In this document: positions 15,133 through 22,749 of the stretch, one piece after another | Position numbering within the stretch: position 1 is the first letter of the stretch | Layout: each line of letters begins with the position of its first letter | From: a virus | Virus record (IMG/VR): IMGVR_UViG_3300036853_000133 | Coordinates: 1 to 61,570 of that record | Direction: 5' to 3' (one strand) | DNA: 61,570 nt | Made by a program: the position numbers and the translations under genes | The notes under the pieces: generated by a model | Databases searched by the model: none | What the model was told of the DNA's origin: nothing | The model's input: the letters and a program-made list of their open reading frames with translations, nothing else

Positions 15133-15461
15133 TGCGCATCATCTGTTTCAATTGCTGCCAAATCTTTACAGCGCGGAGAGGTCCAGCCCTTCGATGCCCC
15201 GATTGTGCGGCTCTATTCCGCGAAACGGTGAGTCACGTCCGTGTCGTTGTTAAGGCCGCGATCCAAGGAGGTGCTCTCGTTCGACGTCCTTGCGAGGCTT
15301 GTTCTGACATCAAGGCGGACGCTCACCACGACGATTATCGTTATCCGTTGCGAGTGCGTTGGCTCTGTCGAACTCACCATCGGCGATTTCACGTGGCCGA
15401 AGCGCATGCCCATTTTGTGGCAAGCCGCAGTGCCAGCATACAGAACGGAGCAATCTCATGA
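15132..15461 (+). CDS. HNH-like zinc-finger protein
   Basis: 109 residues with an N-terminal CFNCC...CPDC zinc ribbon. The C-terminal part contains CEACSDIKADAHHDDYRYPLRVRWLCRTHHRRFH, the metal-binding core of small phage HNH-like proteins (CxxC, then HHDDY, then CxxHH). A nuclease role is possible but the catalytic geometry cannot be judged. Confidence 0.7.
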   Translation: MRIICFNCCQIFTARRGPALRCPDCAALFRETVSHVRVVVKAAIQGGALVRRPCEACSDIKADAHHDDYRYPLRVRWLCRTHHRRFHVAEAHAHFVASRSASIQNGAIS

Positions 15462-15544
15462 TCTTCCAACTCTGGCCCACTCTTCTCATCGTCATCGCGC
15501 TGGCTGAGATTGTCTATCTATGTGTGAAGCCAAGGGGTGTGTGA
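15458..15544 (+). CDS. 28-residue transmembrane peptide
   Basis: MIFQLWPTLLIVIALAEIVY followed by LCVKPRGV. It is a single hydrophobic helix. ATGA overlap with the preceding gene and TGATG overlap with the next support translation. Function unknown. Confidence 0.6.
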   Translation: MIFQLWPTLLIVIALAEIVYLCVKPRGV

Positions 15545-15798
15545 TGGCCATCCGTCATGAAGTGCTCGCTCGCTTCGTCTTGAATGCGATCAAGGACGCC
15601 TTCGCTTCAGGGGCCGGATCGCGGCACGGAATGCACGTTCGTGGAATCGATATTTACGGCAATGGAGACGTTCGGTTCGACCTTGATGACGGCAGCCGGG
15701 TTTTGGTCGAAGTCCAACACAGGGTTCCGCCTGGATACTTCGGAACGCCCCGCGACGACGGGACTGCTGTTGATCCCGATGGCGAGCCGGGAGCCTGA
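15544..15798 (+). CDS. hypothetical protein, 84 residues
   Basis: Starts MAIRHEVLARFVLNAIKDAF at the ATG overlapping the previous stop. A beta-rich middle (GIDIYGNGDVRFDLDDGSRVLVEV) and a Gly/Pro-rich acidic end follow. No family recognised. Confidence 0.65.
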   Translation: MAIRHEVLARFVLNAIKDAFASGAGSRHGMHVRGIDIYGNGDVRFDLDDGSRVLVEVQHRVPPGYFGTPRDDGTAVDPDGEPGA

Positions 15799-15800
15799 AC

Positions 15801-16022
15801 ATGCCGATCTTCGCAAACCTCACCCCACACGAACGCGCCGCGCTCGCCCGCGCTGCAGATCAGGTTCACGGCGCGCTTGAGCGCCCATGGATCACAGCAA
15901 TGAATGCGGAGCGCGTCGAGATCGAGAACGCGCCCTGCAAGAATGATCGGTTCACGGCCGTTGAACACGATGGATCGTGCCTGCGCTGTGGCGCGGAACA
16001 GGGCGAGGTTTGCCGGTCATGA
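15801..16022 (+). CDS. hypothetical protein with C-terminal Cys pair
   Basis: 73 residues. An N-terminal helix (MPIFANLTPHERAALARAAD) precedes an ENAPCKND...CLRCGAEQGEVC segment, which could bind zinc. Its last codons and the next start lie inside a 22-bp sequence that recurs at the next gene junction (16233-16254). Confidence 0.6.
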   Translation: MPIFANLTPHERAALARAADQVHGALERPWITAMNAERVEIENAPCKNDRFTAVEHDGSCLRCGAEQGEVCRS

Positions 16023-16254
16023 CCATCAAGCTCAGCAACGCCATGCGGCTTATGCTCAAGTGTGCTCCGGAAGACTGGAGCCGGGCGCCGAATGGATCGT
16101 CCGTTGATGCCTTGCGGCGGCGAGGGCTTGTCGAATTCCGGTCAAAGCCAAACGAGTTTGGCACCATGGCTACTATCCAGTGGCGCATTACCGAGACAGG
16201 CCGCGAGGTCGACGGGCGCAAAACAAATCAGAGCGAGGCTTGCCGGTCATGACC
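16003..16254 (+). repeat. 22-bp direct repeat at two successive gene junctions
   Basis: The sequences at 16003-16024 and 16233-16254 match at 21 of 22 positions (gcgagg, t or c, then ttgccggtcatgacc). Each encodes the last residues of one gene (EVCRS or EACRS), its TGA stop and the start of the next gene. This is a possible recombination joint for inserting small genes between conserved stop/start borders. Confidence 0.6.
16019..16252 (+). CDS. small winged-helix-like protein
   Basis: 77 residues starting MTIKLSNAMRLMLKCAPEDW. The pattern SSVDALRRRGLVEFRSKPNE...IQWRITETGREV is that of a winged-helix domain found in small phage and plasmid regulators. ATGA overlaps at both ends. Confidence 0.6.
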   Translation: MTIKLSNAMRLMLKCAPEDWSRAPNGSSVDALRRRGLVEFRSKPNEFGTMATIQWRITETGREVDGRKTNQSEACRS

Positions 16255-16431
16255 GCAGAGCAACGCAAGGCGCTTCAGGTCACAGCCGCATGGCTGAAAC
16301 TCGTCTCCGACCGTTTCGAACTAGATCGCCGATTAACGGAAGCCACGATCCGACACGAGGGCGAAGTCATCGGCACATATTCAATATCGCAAGCTCTCGA
16401 CATGGCGAATGAGGCATTGGAGCCGAAATGA
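16249..16431 (+). CDS. hypothetical protein, 60 residues
   Basis: Helical protein MTAEQRKALQVTAAWLKLVS followed by an acidic half (SISQALDMANEALEPK). It overlaps both neighbours by ATGA. Function unknown. Confidence 0.6.
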   Translation: MTAEQRKALQVTAAWLKLVSDRFELDRRLTEATIRHEGEVIGTYSISQALDMANEALEPK

Positions 16432-16874
16432 GTTTCAAACCACGGAGAATGAAGATGTCTGTGAAACGCCCCGACCCGATCGACATCGAGGTTGGACACA
16501 GGATTCGCATCGAGCGCAACGCGAGGGGCATGAGCCAGACCGTGCTCGCCAACAAGCTCGGCGTGACGTTCCAGCAAGTCCAGAAATACGAGAAGGGCGT
16601 CAACCGCGTCGGTGCTGGCCGGTTGACCAAGATCGCCGAAGTGCTCGGCATCACGGTCGGCACGTTTTTCACCGGCAAGGAAGTTCTCGATACCGAGCAC
16701 AGTGTTGCCAAGGACAACGGCGAGGCATCGCCGCTGCGCTTGCTGACGATTGCCGGCGCGTTCCGCTTGTTGCGGGCTTATTCGCAGATCGAAGACGCAG
16801 CGTTGCAGCGCTCGATCGTGGATCTGGTGGAGCGGATTTCCACGGGTGGGGCGACGGTTTCAGAAGCTGCCTGA
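16428..16874 (+). CDS. XRE-family transcriptional regulator
   Basis: 148 residues with the HTH of a family abundant in alphaproteobacteria: IDIEVGHRIRIERNARGMSQ, then VLANKLGVTFQQVQKYEKGVNRVGAGRLTKIAEVLG (about 19-75). The C-terminal half (LRLLTIAGAFRLLRAYSQIEDAALQRSIVDLVERI) is probably a dimerisation helix bundle. It lies in the middle of the rightward operon and may regulate it or host genes. Confidence 0.85.
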   Translation: MSFKPRRMKMSVKRPDPIDIEVGHRIRIERNARGMSQTVLANKLGVTFQQVQKYEKGVNRVGAGRLTKIAEVLGITVGTFFTGKEVLDTEHSVAKDNGEASPLRLLTIAGAFRLLRAYSQIEDAALQRSIVDLVERISTGGATVSEAA

Positions 16875-16919
16875 ATTCCAATTCCTGCGCCTGCGGAGAA
16901 CAGATAGAGAGGACTGACA

Positions 16920-17456
16920 ATGCGCCTGACAAAAGAAGTGCGCGACCAAATTCATGACGCGGCGTTGAATGCGAGCTTCAAGAAGGAGACCGAAGCACTC
17001 ACCAGGCAGGAAACCAAGCTCACTGCGCTTTGCTACAAGAGCTTGTTCCTGGCATCTGCGCGGGCCGCCGCAGCCGCGATGCCGAAGGGATGGATTCCCC
17101 AGGCGAACAGCTTCCTTCTGAATATTAGCGGCGAGCAGATACGCCTGACGTCGAAGGAGTTGTTTCTGGTCCCGACGACGCACCACCATCACGAATCCTA
17201 CGTGCTCAAGAACGCTGACCTCGCGGCCGAAGTCCGCGCATGGGCATACGCGAAGGAAGACCTCCGCACCCGCCGCAAGCAGGCCGGCGCCGCGTTGTCC
17301 GGCATGCTGCTCTCAGTCAGCACCATCAAGAAGTTGTTCGAAGTCTGGCCCGAAGGTCAGGCGTTCTACAAGAACGTGGCGCCGTCGCCGATCAATCTCC
17401 CGGCTGCTCACGTCGGCGAGGTGAACAAGCTACTGAAGCTGAAAGCCGCAGCCTGA
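16920..17456 (+). CDS. Nmad5-like putative nucleotide-modification-associated protein
   Basis: 178 residues opening MRLTKEVRDQIHDAALNASF and closing VWPEGQAFYKN...LPAAHVGEVNKLLKLKA. The ends and the SVSTIKKLFEVWPEG segment match what I remember of the Nmad5 family, found in phage loci with DNA base modification genes. The biochemical role of the family is unknown. The assignment is from memory and could be wrong. The ParB-like gene follows. Confidence 0.5.
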   Translation: MRLTKEVRDQIHDAALNASFKKETEALTRQETKLTALCYKSLFLASARAAAAAMPKGWIPQANSFLLNISGEQIRLTSKELFLVPTTHHHHESYVLKNADLAAEVRAWAYAKEDLRTRRKQAGAALSGMLLSVSTIKKLFEVWPEGQAFYKNVAPSPINLPAAHVGEVNKLLKLKAAA

Positions 17457-17515
17457 TTTCCATTTTGTACCTGCGTCGCGACACGGCTGCGTAAAGCCGA
17501 GCAAGGAATGAAACC

Positions 17516-18784
17516 GTGGCGATCAAAGAACATTTCGAAGGCAAGCGCGACCTGGGCCTGATCGATCCGCGGAAACTGTCGGTTGATCCTGGCTACAACG
17601 TTCGCGATCTGGACAAGCCGGAAGCGCGCGAGGGCTTGGACTATCTCAAGTCGCTGATCCGCGCATCTGGCGTACAGGCGCCACTACGCATTCGCGAAGA
17701 CGGAGTCCGCGCGGACGGCAGCGCAAACCTGCTGATCGTGCGCGGACATCGCCGCCACAAGGTGGTGATGGAGCTGATTGCCGAAGGTCATCCGATCAAG
17801 CTAGTTCCCGTCACCCAGGAGCCGCGCGGCACCACGCCGGCCGAACGCAACTGGGACTTAATCGATTCCAATTCCGAAGAGCCGCTGAAGGGGTTCGAAC
17901 GCGCCGACGCGCTTTATCGTCAGATCCACACGTTCGGATGGACGGAAGAAGAAATCCTGCGCCGTACCGGCAAGACCAAGCAATGGCTCGATCAGCAGCT
18001 TGAACTTCGCACGGTCGCGCCGGAGTCGCGCAAGATGGTTGACGAAGGCAAGTCATCGTTGACTCTGGCGCGGCAGACCACACGCGAGCATGGTGACAAA
18101 GCGCCGGAAATTCTCAAGAAAGCCGCTGAAGCCAGCCCGAACAAACGCGCCACGCCACGCGCGGTGGCTAAAGTAACCGGCAAGCGCCCGGCGCAATCCC
18201 GCGAGATGACCACCCTCGCGCTCGACTATATGGCCATAGCGAATGAGATCGAAGACGCGGCGAAACTTGCCGGCGGCGTAGACAAGCTCGGACCGGAACG
18301 GACCAAGGCGCTTCTGACGAAGACGCTCACCACGCTCGCGAAGTCGAAGGGACAGAAGGTCGAAGAGCCGAGAGCTTCCGAACCGTCCGCAGAAACCGGA
18401 GCGCCAGTCTCAGGCGCACAGTCCCTCGATCAGCTTAAAGAAGAGATCACTCTGCTGACGGAGCCGAAGCCGGAAGACGACGCGATCGCCGAACAGCGGC
18501 GTCGCGATGCTGCGGAATTCGAAGCCGCGGCGCCGAAGGTGCTGCCGTACGCAAGCTCGAAAGTTGATAAGCTTCTTGCAGGCTTCATCGCAGCCGATGC
18601 TGCGGCCTTGGCCCGGCAATACGCCCAACTTCTCAAAGAATTCGAAGATGCTCGCGGCTACGGCCAGCACACGGATGCACAGGAACAGCTTTGCATCGCA
18701 TCCGATGTGATCGGACAGCTTCGCTTCCCCGACGATTGGGAGAATGCAAAGGCCACCGCAGAGCTGTCTCAGGTGGCCGCGTGA
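17516..18784 (+). CDS. ParB/Srx-domain protein
   Basis: 422 residues with a GTG start. The N-terminal ParB-like fold runs from LIDPRKLSVDPGYNVRDLDK through VQAPLRIRE to LLIVRGHRRHKVVMELIAEG, whose GHRR motif is the ParB nucleotide-binding signature. It continues with an HTH-like region (WTEEEILRRTGKTKQWLDQQLEL). The C-terminal half is long and charged. It could act as a CTP-dependent DNA-binding protein or, as in many phages, have another role near DNA-modification genes. No ParA partner or centromere-like repeat array was found, so plasmid-style partition is not supported. Confidence 0.8.
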   Translation: MAIKEHFEGKRDLGLIDPRKLSVDPGYNVRDLDKPEAREGLDYLKSLIRASGVQAPLRIREDGVRADGSANLLIVRGHRRHKVVMELIAEGHPIKLVPVTQEPRGTTPAERNWDLIDSNSEEPLKGFERADALYRQIHTFGWTEEEILRRTGKTKQWLDQQLELRTVAPESRKMVDEGKSSLTLARQTTREHGDKAPEILKKAAEASPNKRATPRAVAKVTGKRPAQSREMTTLALDYMAIANEIEDAAKLAGGVDKLGPERTKALLTKTLTTLAKSKGQKVEEPRASEPSAETGAPVSGAQSLDQLKEEITLLTEPKPEDDAIAEQRRRDAAEFEAAAPKVLPYASSKVDKLLAGFIAADAAALARQYAQLLKEFEDARGYGQHTDAQEQLCIASDVIGQLRFPDDWENAKATAELSQVAA

Positions 18785-19068
18785 GAACTTGGCCACCAAC
18801 ACCCTTCATGATCAGGGCACTCGTAGCCATTGTTGCTGGCGGCGGTCGGGTCTGGCCGATGAAGGGCGGATGGTGGACCGTCGACAAGGTCACTCACTTG
18901 CTCATCGAACCGGAGCCGCAATCATCCTCTGGAATCGTCGGAACATTGACAATTCGTGCGCTGGAGAGGCGCGGAGCGCTAAAGCGCGCGATGGTCGAAC
19001 AACGTGACTGGCTGGACGCGCGCGACGTTACCGATGTCGGCCGAAAGCTCGCGCAGGATTTGTCATGA
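18781..19068 (+). CDS. hypothetical protein
   Basis: 95 residues if it starts at the GTG overlapping the ParB-like stop (GTGA); ATG 18808 is an alternative. The C-terminal part (TIRALERRGALKRAMVEQRDWLDARDVTDVGRKLA) resembles a small winged-helix protein. Function unknown. Confidence 0.55.
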   Translation: MRTWPPTPFMIRALVAIVAGGGRVWPMKGGWWTVDKVTHLLIEPEPQSSSGIVGTLTIRALERRGALKRAMVEQRDWLDARDVTDVGRKLAQDLS

Positions 19069-19154
19069 TCACCACAGGCGCCATCACCATCGTCCTCTCT
19101 ATCGGATGTGCGGTCGGCGCCGTTCTCGTGAACAAGTTTGTTGAGTGGGAGTAA
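19065..19154 (+). CDS. 29-residue membrane peptide
   Basis: MITTGAITIVLSIGCAVGAV followed by LVNKFVEWE. It is a single hydrophobic helix. ATGA overlap with the preceding gene is the main support. Confidence 0.5.
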   Translation: MITTGAITIVLSIGCAVGAVLVNKFVEWE

Positions 19155-19160
19155 CAGTCA

Positions 19161-19535
19161 ATGCGTAGCCGAACCGAACAGCATCAGATCCCCGCGCCCG
19201 TCCTCTTCCCCATCCCGCCGATGCCGGCGGCACGTGAGATAGCGCAACTCCCGTTCGCGCAAGGCGATACGCTTCTCTGCGCAGGTATGACGCGTGAAGC
19301 CTCGATCGAGTTGCTGCGCCTGTGTCCTGGCCTGATGGCATCGGCAATGTTGCCGAAGCTGGAGATGCGCAAGCGTGAAGGCGGACCCGATCAGGCAACA
19401 GTCTTCGATTGGCTTGTTGCACAAGGCTACGCCTGGCGACCACCTGGAATGAATACGACAGAGGTTCGGTTGACACCGGGCGGGCAGGAGAAGGCCCGTG
19501 GTGTGTTGATCTATGTGGCGAGTGGGCATTGGTGA
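19161..19535 (+). CDS. hypothetical protein
   Basis: 124 residues. It has a Pro-rich N-terminus and a C-terminal segment (QATVFDWLVAQGYAWRPPG...VRLTPGGQEKARG) resembling a small winged-helix domain. GGGAG ribosome site upstream. Confidence 0.6.
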   Translation: MRSRTEQHQIPAPVLFPIPPMPAAREIAQLPFAQGDTLLCAGMTREASIELLRLCPGLMASAMLPKLEMRKREGGPDQATVFDWLVAQGYAWRPPGMNTTEVRLTPGGQEKARGVLIYVASGHW

Positions 19536-19539
19536 AGAC

Positions 19540-19902
19540 ATGAAAGACGCCATCGCAGCCGCGCTCAAGCCCTATGGATACGAATGGCTCGTATCGGCAA
19601 CCGGCATCGCTGGCCCCGGCAGCGTGATCGTTGTCTTCGCCGGCAAAGGTGACTTCTACACGGCATGTCTCACGCATGACGATCAGGTTGTCTGGGTCAT
19701 GACGTGCGGCGGCCAGGAAGTCGACGCCAACACGGACGAGTGCAACGCGCTCCATCAGCGAACGAGAGACCTTTACCGAGTTTCTGATTCAGGCTCCGCC
19801 AAACAATATTGCGTACCCAGGTTTGAGGCGGACCTGAAGAGCCCCGGCGCGGGTGCACGTAGCGTATCAGCGTCCGCGCCGGGGGATTCTTTGGAGGTGT
19901 AG
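19540..19902 (+). CDS. hypothetical protein
   Basis: 120 residues starting MKDAIAAALKPYGYEWLVSA. The strand-rich part (GPGSVIVVFAGKGDFYTACLTHDDQVVWVMTCGG) looks folded. The last 45 residues are low complexity and may be extended past the usual domain. Function unknown. Confidence 0.5.
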   Translation: MKDAIAAALKPYGYEWLVSATGIAGPGSVIVVFAGKGDFYTACLTHDDQVVWVMTCGGQEVDANTDECNALHQRTRDLYRVSDSGSAKQYCVPRFEADLKSPGAGARSVSASAPGDSLEV

Positions 19903-19929
19903 AGGTGACATCCCAACAACGCGGCACAG

Positions 19930-20658
19930 ATGTCTGACCTATTTACATCGATAGCACCGAAGGAAGGTCGCCCGCTGAGCGTCATGCTCGCACGCGATCC
20001 CGAGGTTTTGCAGGTGATGCTTGATTTCTATGCTTGGCCAGAGGCGAGGGTCTTGGACGTAACGGCCAACGAAAGGCGTATGTGGAAGGGAATCGCTCAC
20101 CCTGGGGGCGTCACTTTTGCTGACATCGACCCGGCCATGAATCCAGACATCATAGCGGACTTTCGGGCGCTCCCCTGCGAACCGTCAAGCTATGATGTGA
20201 TTGTCTTCGACCCTCCCCACCTGCCTGCGGCGGCGGCCAGCCCGGAATCGCTAAAGAAGTTTGTGGGAAATTATGGGCTCGGGCACGCGCCGAGAGGCGA
20301 CAATATCGCTCAGTATTTTGAGCCGTTTCTCAAAGAAGCTGACCGCGTGCTGCGTCCAGAGGGTCTTGTATTCGCCAAGCTCAAGGACTTTGTGCACAAC
20401 CACGCCTATCAATGGATGCTCGCCGACTTCATCTACGCCGTTCGCGCGCAGACCGGGCTAACTCCGTGCGACTTGATCGTGAAGCGTGACCCGAACGGCG
20501 GTGGCCTCAAGTCATCTAAGTGGCAAAAAGCTCACCACGTCCGCAACGCCCATTGCTGGTGGATTGTGGTGAGAAAGGGACGCTGCGAAACACGGCGTCG
20601 CGTAGCAATATCGCAGGTAAACAAGCCGGAGGGAAGCCATGAGCACAAGCGCAGATGA
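19930..20658 (+). CDS. class I DNA methyltransferase (DPPH motif)
   Basis: 242 residues. SAM-binding motif VLDVTANERRMWKG (about 41-54) is followed by an acidic strand VTFADIDP. The catalytic motif DPPH (94-97) sits in YDVIVFDPPHL, the (D/N)PP(Y/F/W/H) class of amino-methyltransferases. The helix-strand EADRVLRPEGLVFAKLKDF follows. It probably methylates adenine N6 or cytosine N4. The C-terminal 25 residues overlap the next gene and are basic. Confidence 0.8.
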   Translation: MSDLFTSIAPKEGRPLSVMLARDPEVLQVMLDFYAWPEARVLDVTANERRMWKGIAHPGGVTFADIDPAMNPDIIADFRALPCEPSSYDVIVFDPPHLPAAAASPESLKKFVGNYGLGHAPRGDNIAQYFEPFLKEADRVLRPEGLVFAKLKDFVHNHAYQWMLADFIYAVRAQTGLTPCDLIVKRDPNGGGLKSSKWQKAHHVRNAHCWWIVVRKGRCETRRRVAISQVNKPEGSHEHKRR

Positions 20659-20911
20659 GGATTGGCGCGAAGACCCGAGTGCGGACGAGCGATGGAATGC
20701 TGGCCTCGATTACGCAATGACCCGGTTCTGTCACGTCCTGGGGGTCGATCCGAAGGATGTAACTTGGGATGCTGCGACCGAAGAGCTTGACGGTGACGTA
20801 TGCGCCGTCATTGGGAACATCCTCCGGGTTAAATTTGGCGACGATTTTGACCCTACTGCGCCCGGCGTAGCGATAACGCAGGGGAGCGTAGCACATGACG
20901 TATCCGTATGA
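20639..20911 (+). CDS. hypothetical protein
   Basis: 90 residues, acidic (MSTSADEDWREDPSADERWN), with a good GGAGGGAAG ribosome site inside the end of the methyltransferase gene. Function unknown. Confidence 0.6.
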   Translation: MSTSADEDWREDPSADERWNAGLDYAMTRFCHVLGVDPKDVTWDAATEELDGDVCAVIGNILRVKFGDDFDPTAPGVAITQGSVAHDVSV

Positions 20912-21122
20912 AGAATTTGGCGACCCTGTTGCCAACGCGCGGGACTCCTACCGGGAAGAAAACGAGCGGTTACGCGCAACTCTACGAGCGATAGAGAACA
21001 TGCCTGCAACAATGGCCAACGATTCCGAAAGCTTGCGGCACACAATCAAGACGATTCGATACATGGCGAGAGCCGCAATAACCAGTGGTCAACAATCCAC
21101 CGTCTCTCAGCAGAAGGAGTGA
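20895..21122 (+). CDS. hypothetical coiled-coil protein
   Basis: 75 residues with a heptad-rich helix (YREENERLRATLRAIENM). Overlaps both neighbours. Function unknown. Confidence 0.55.
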   Translation: MTYPYEEFGDPVANARDSYREENERLRATLRAIENMPATMANDSESLRHTIKTIRYMARAAITSGQQSTVSQQKE

Positions 21123-21124
21123 CC

Positions 21125-21463
21125 ATGCCCACAGACGGCCGCGCATCCGGCAATTCTCTGTCTCCATCATGCATTCGAAGCGGAGATGGACCAGAGGTCG
21201 CATGCGCGGCTGGGCAGGCTTGTGTCTCTACTCCCAAATACAAACCGATCCCTGCCGATCATCGCGCGTGTCTCTCTCGGCTGATCGAAATGGGCCGCAT
21301 GATCCGAAGGCATGATGGAAGCTACGGCACACCATCGAAGATGATGATTCCGAACGCCATCGCAACCGCACTCAAGGCAAGACGGATGATCGTTGCTGGG
21401 TTCAACAGTGAAGTTGTTCCGACAGAGCTTGGGCGACGGTTCAATGAGGAGAAGAACACATGA
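21125..21463 (+). CDS. hypothetical protein
   Basis: 112 residues from ATG 21125, spaced well behind AAGGAG; a GTG at 21119 overlapping the previous stop is possible. The C-terminal half (SRLIEMGRMIRRHDGSYGTPSKMMIPNAIATALKARRMI) looks like a small folded domain. Confidence 0.55.
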   Translation: MPTDGRASGNSLSPSCIRSGDGPEVACAAGQACVSTPKYKPIPADHRACLSRLIEMGRMIRRHDGSYGTPSKMMIPNAIATALKARRMIVAGFNSEVVPTELGRRFNEEKNT

Positions 21464-21738
21464 GCGCCGAAGCATGGAATGCGATGTCCACCATCGTCTT
21501 CATACTTGCGATTCTCGCTTATGTCGTTTGGTCACGATGGCTCGACTATAAGAGCGGAAAATCTTTTCACCACGTGACCGTACCACACATGGGACAGTCT
21601 CCAGTATTTGAAGTGCTCCAGATATCGCCAGACTGCGACAGCCCCAATCTGTCGATCGACTTTAGGACCTATGAAGATCGTGAGCGCGCGATGGAATGGT
21701 TCAAGTTGATGATGCCGGGGGATCCCAATGCGTCATAG
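21460..21738 (+). CDS. membrane-anchored small protein
   Basis: 92 residues. A transmembrane helix at about 9-25 (MSTIVFILAILAYVVWSRWL) is followed by a soluble domain. ATGA overlap upstream. Function unknown. Confidence 0.6.
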   Translation: MSAEAWNAMSTIVFILAILAYVVWSRWLDYKSGKSFHHVTVPHMGQSPVFEVLQISPDCDSPNLSIDFRTYEDRERAMEWFKLMMPGDPNAS

Positions 21739-21994
21739 CGCCATCGCGTTCATCATTCCGATCGCAGCCGGGCAAGAGCCATACGTTCAGGTCATCGAGG
21801 ACGATCACGACGCCTTCGATTCCGCTGACTGCTCCATCTATTCCGATGAAACCGGAGACACCGGAAGCGTCATCGAGATGATCGAGAACTCTCTCGTGTG
21901 CGATTGCGGGAATGACATCTTCGTCTTCAATCGATGCACGGGGTGTGGATCTCCTGCGCCGTGGGCAAGCAAGTTTGGGTGTGGGCTGGCATGA
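21728..21994 (+). CDS. small protein with zinc-ribbon-like C-terminus
   Basis: 88 residues. An acidic N-terminal half precedes CDCGNDIFVFNRCTGCG, a four-Cys zinc-ribbon pattern. It overlaps the Dam-like gene by ATGA. Confidence 0.55.
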   Translation: MRHSAIAFIIPIAAGQEPYVQVIEDDHDAFDSADCSIYSDETGDTGSVIEMIENSLVCDCGNDIFVFNRCTGCGSPAPWASKFGCGLA

Positions 21995-22749
21995 CGATGG
22001 GCTCGCATCAAACCACGATCGGCAAGAACGACGCGCGTTTCACACCGCGCTATGTGTTCGAACCGCTCGGGCCATTCGATACCGATGTCTGCTCAGGCGA
22101 TCCGCGCCCATGGGATATCGCCGAGATCAACATCACGGCCGCGCAGGACTCGCTGCTACTCGATTGGCGCGAGCTTGGACGCAAGTGGTGTAATCCGCCA
22201 TTCAATCGCTACCAGGTTGGCGCCTTCGTCGCGAAGATGTGCGAGGCGAACCACGGCACGCTGTTACTCCACGTCCGCACGGAAACCGAATGGTTCAAGC
22301 CGATCTGGGATCGCGCCTCCGCGCTGCTGTTCCTCGCCGGCCGCGTGATCTTCTGCAAGGCGGACGGGACGCCATGCACGATCGAGAACCCGGAGGCCAA
22401 ACACTACGGCAAGACTGCCAACTCAGGCGCTCCGGTTGTCCTGTGTGCCTTCGGCGACTTCGACGCCGACGTGCTGGCCGCGCAGCCTCGCGACTTCGGC
22501 GCCTTCGTGCCGCTCATCTTCCAGCGTGGCGTTCTCGTCCTCCCGATGCCGGATGACCGAAGTTGGCGCGAGACGGTCAACGCGTGGCTACAGCGCCAGA
22601 ACGGCCCGGTACGCGTGTCAGATCTTTACCGGGTGTTTCAGGGACATCCGAAAGCACAGGGCTCGCCCTACTGGCGTGAGCAAATCCGCAAGGTGCTGCA
22701 GCTCGGAGCCGGCAAGAGTGTCGGGCGGGATCAATGGGTGGCGGCATGA
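21991..22749 (+). CDS. phage Dam-like DNA N6-adenine methyltransferase
   Basis: 252 residues from the ATG overlapping the previous stop. It follows the phage DNA N-6-adenine-methyltransferase (Dam) family: NDARFTPRYVFEPLGPFDTDVC, then the catalytic NPPF (68-71) in KWCNPPFNRYQVGAFVAKMCE, and LLLHVRTETEWFKPIWDRASALLFLAGRV. An extra C-terminal region of about 60 residues (YRVFQGHPKAQGSPYWREQIRKVLQ) has a wHTH look. It is the fourth DNA methyltransferase of this genome. It overlaps the putative hypermodification gene. Confidence 0.85.
   Translation: MTMGSHQTTIGKNDARFTPRYVFEPLGPFDTDVCSGDPRPWDIAEINITAAQDSLLLDWRELGRKWCNPPFNRYQVGAFVAKMCEANHGTLLLHVRTETEWFKPIWDRASALLFLAGRVIFCKADGTPCTIENPEAKHYGKTANSGAPVVLCAFGDFDADVLAAQPRDFGAFVPLIFQRGVLVLPMPDDRSWRETVNAWLQRQNGPVRVSDLYRVFQGHPKAQGSPYWREQIRKVLQLGAGKSVGRDQWVAA

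Noticed and set aside
17516-18784. plasmid-type ParABS partition system
   Set aside because: No ParA-like ATPase is present and no parS-like array was found; an attP and integrase point to chromosomal lysogeny.
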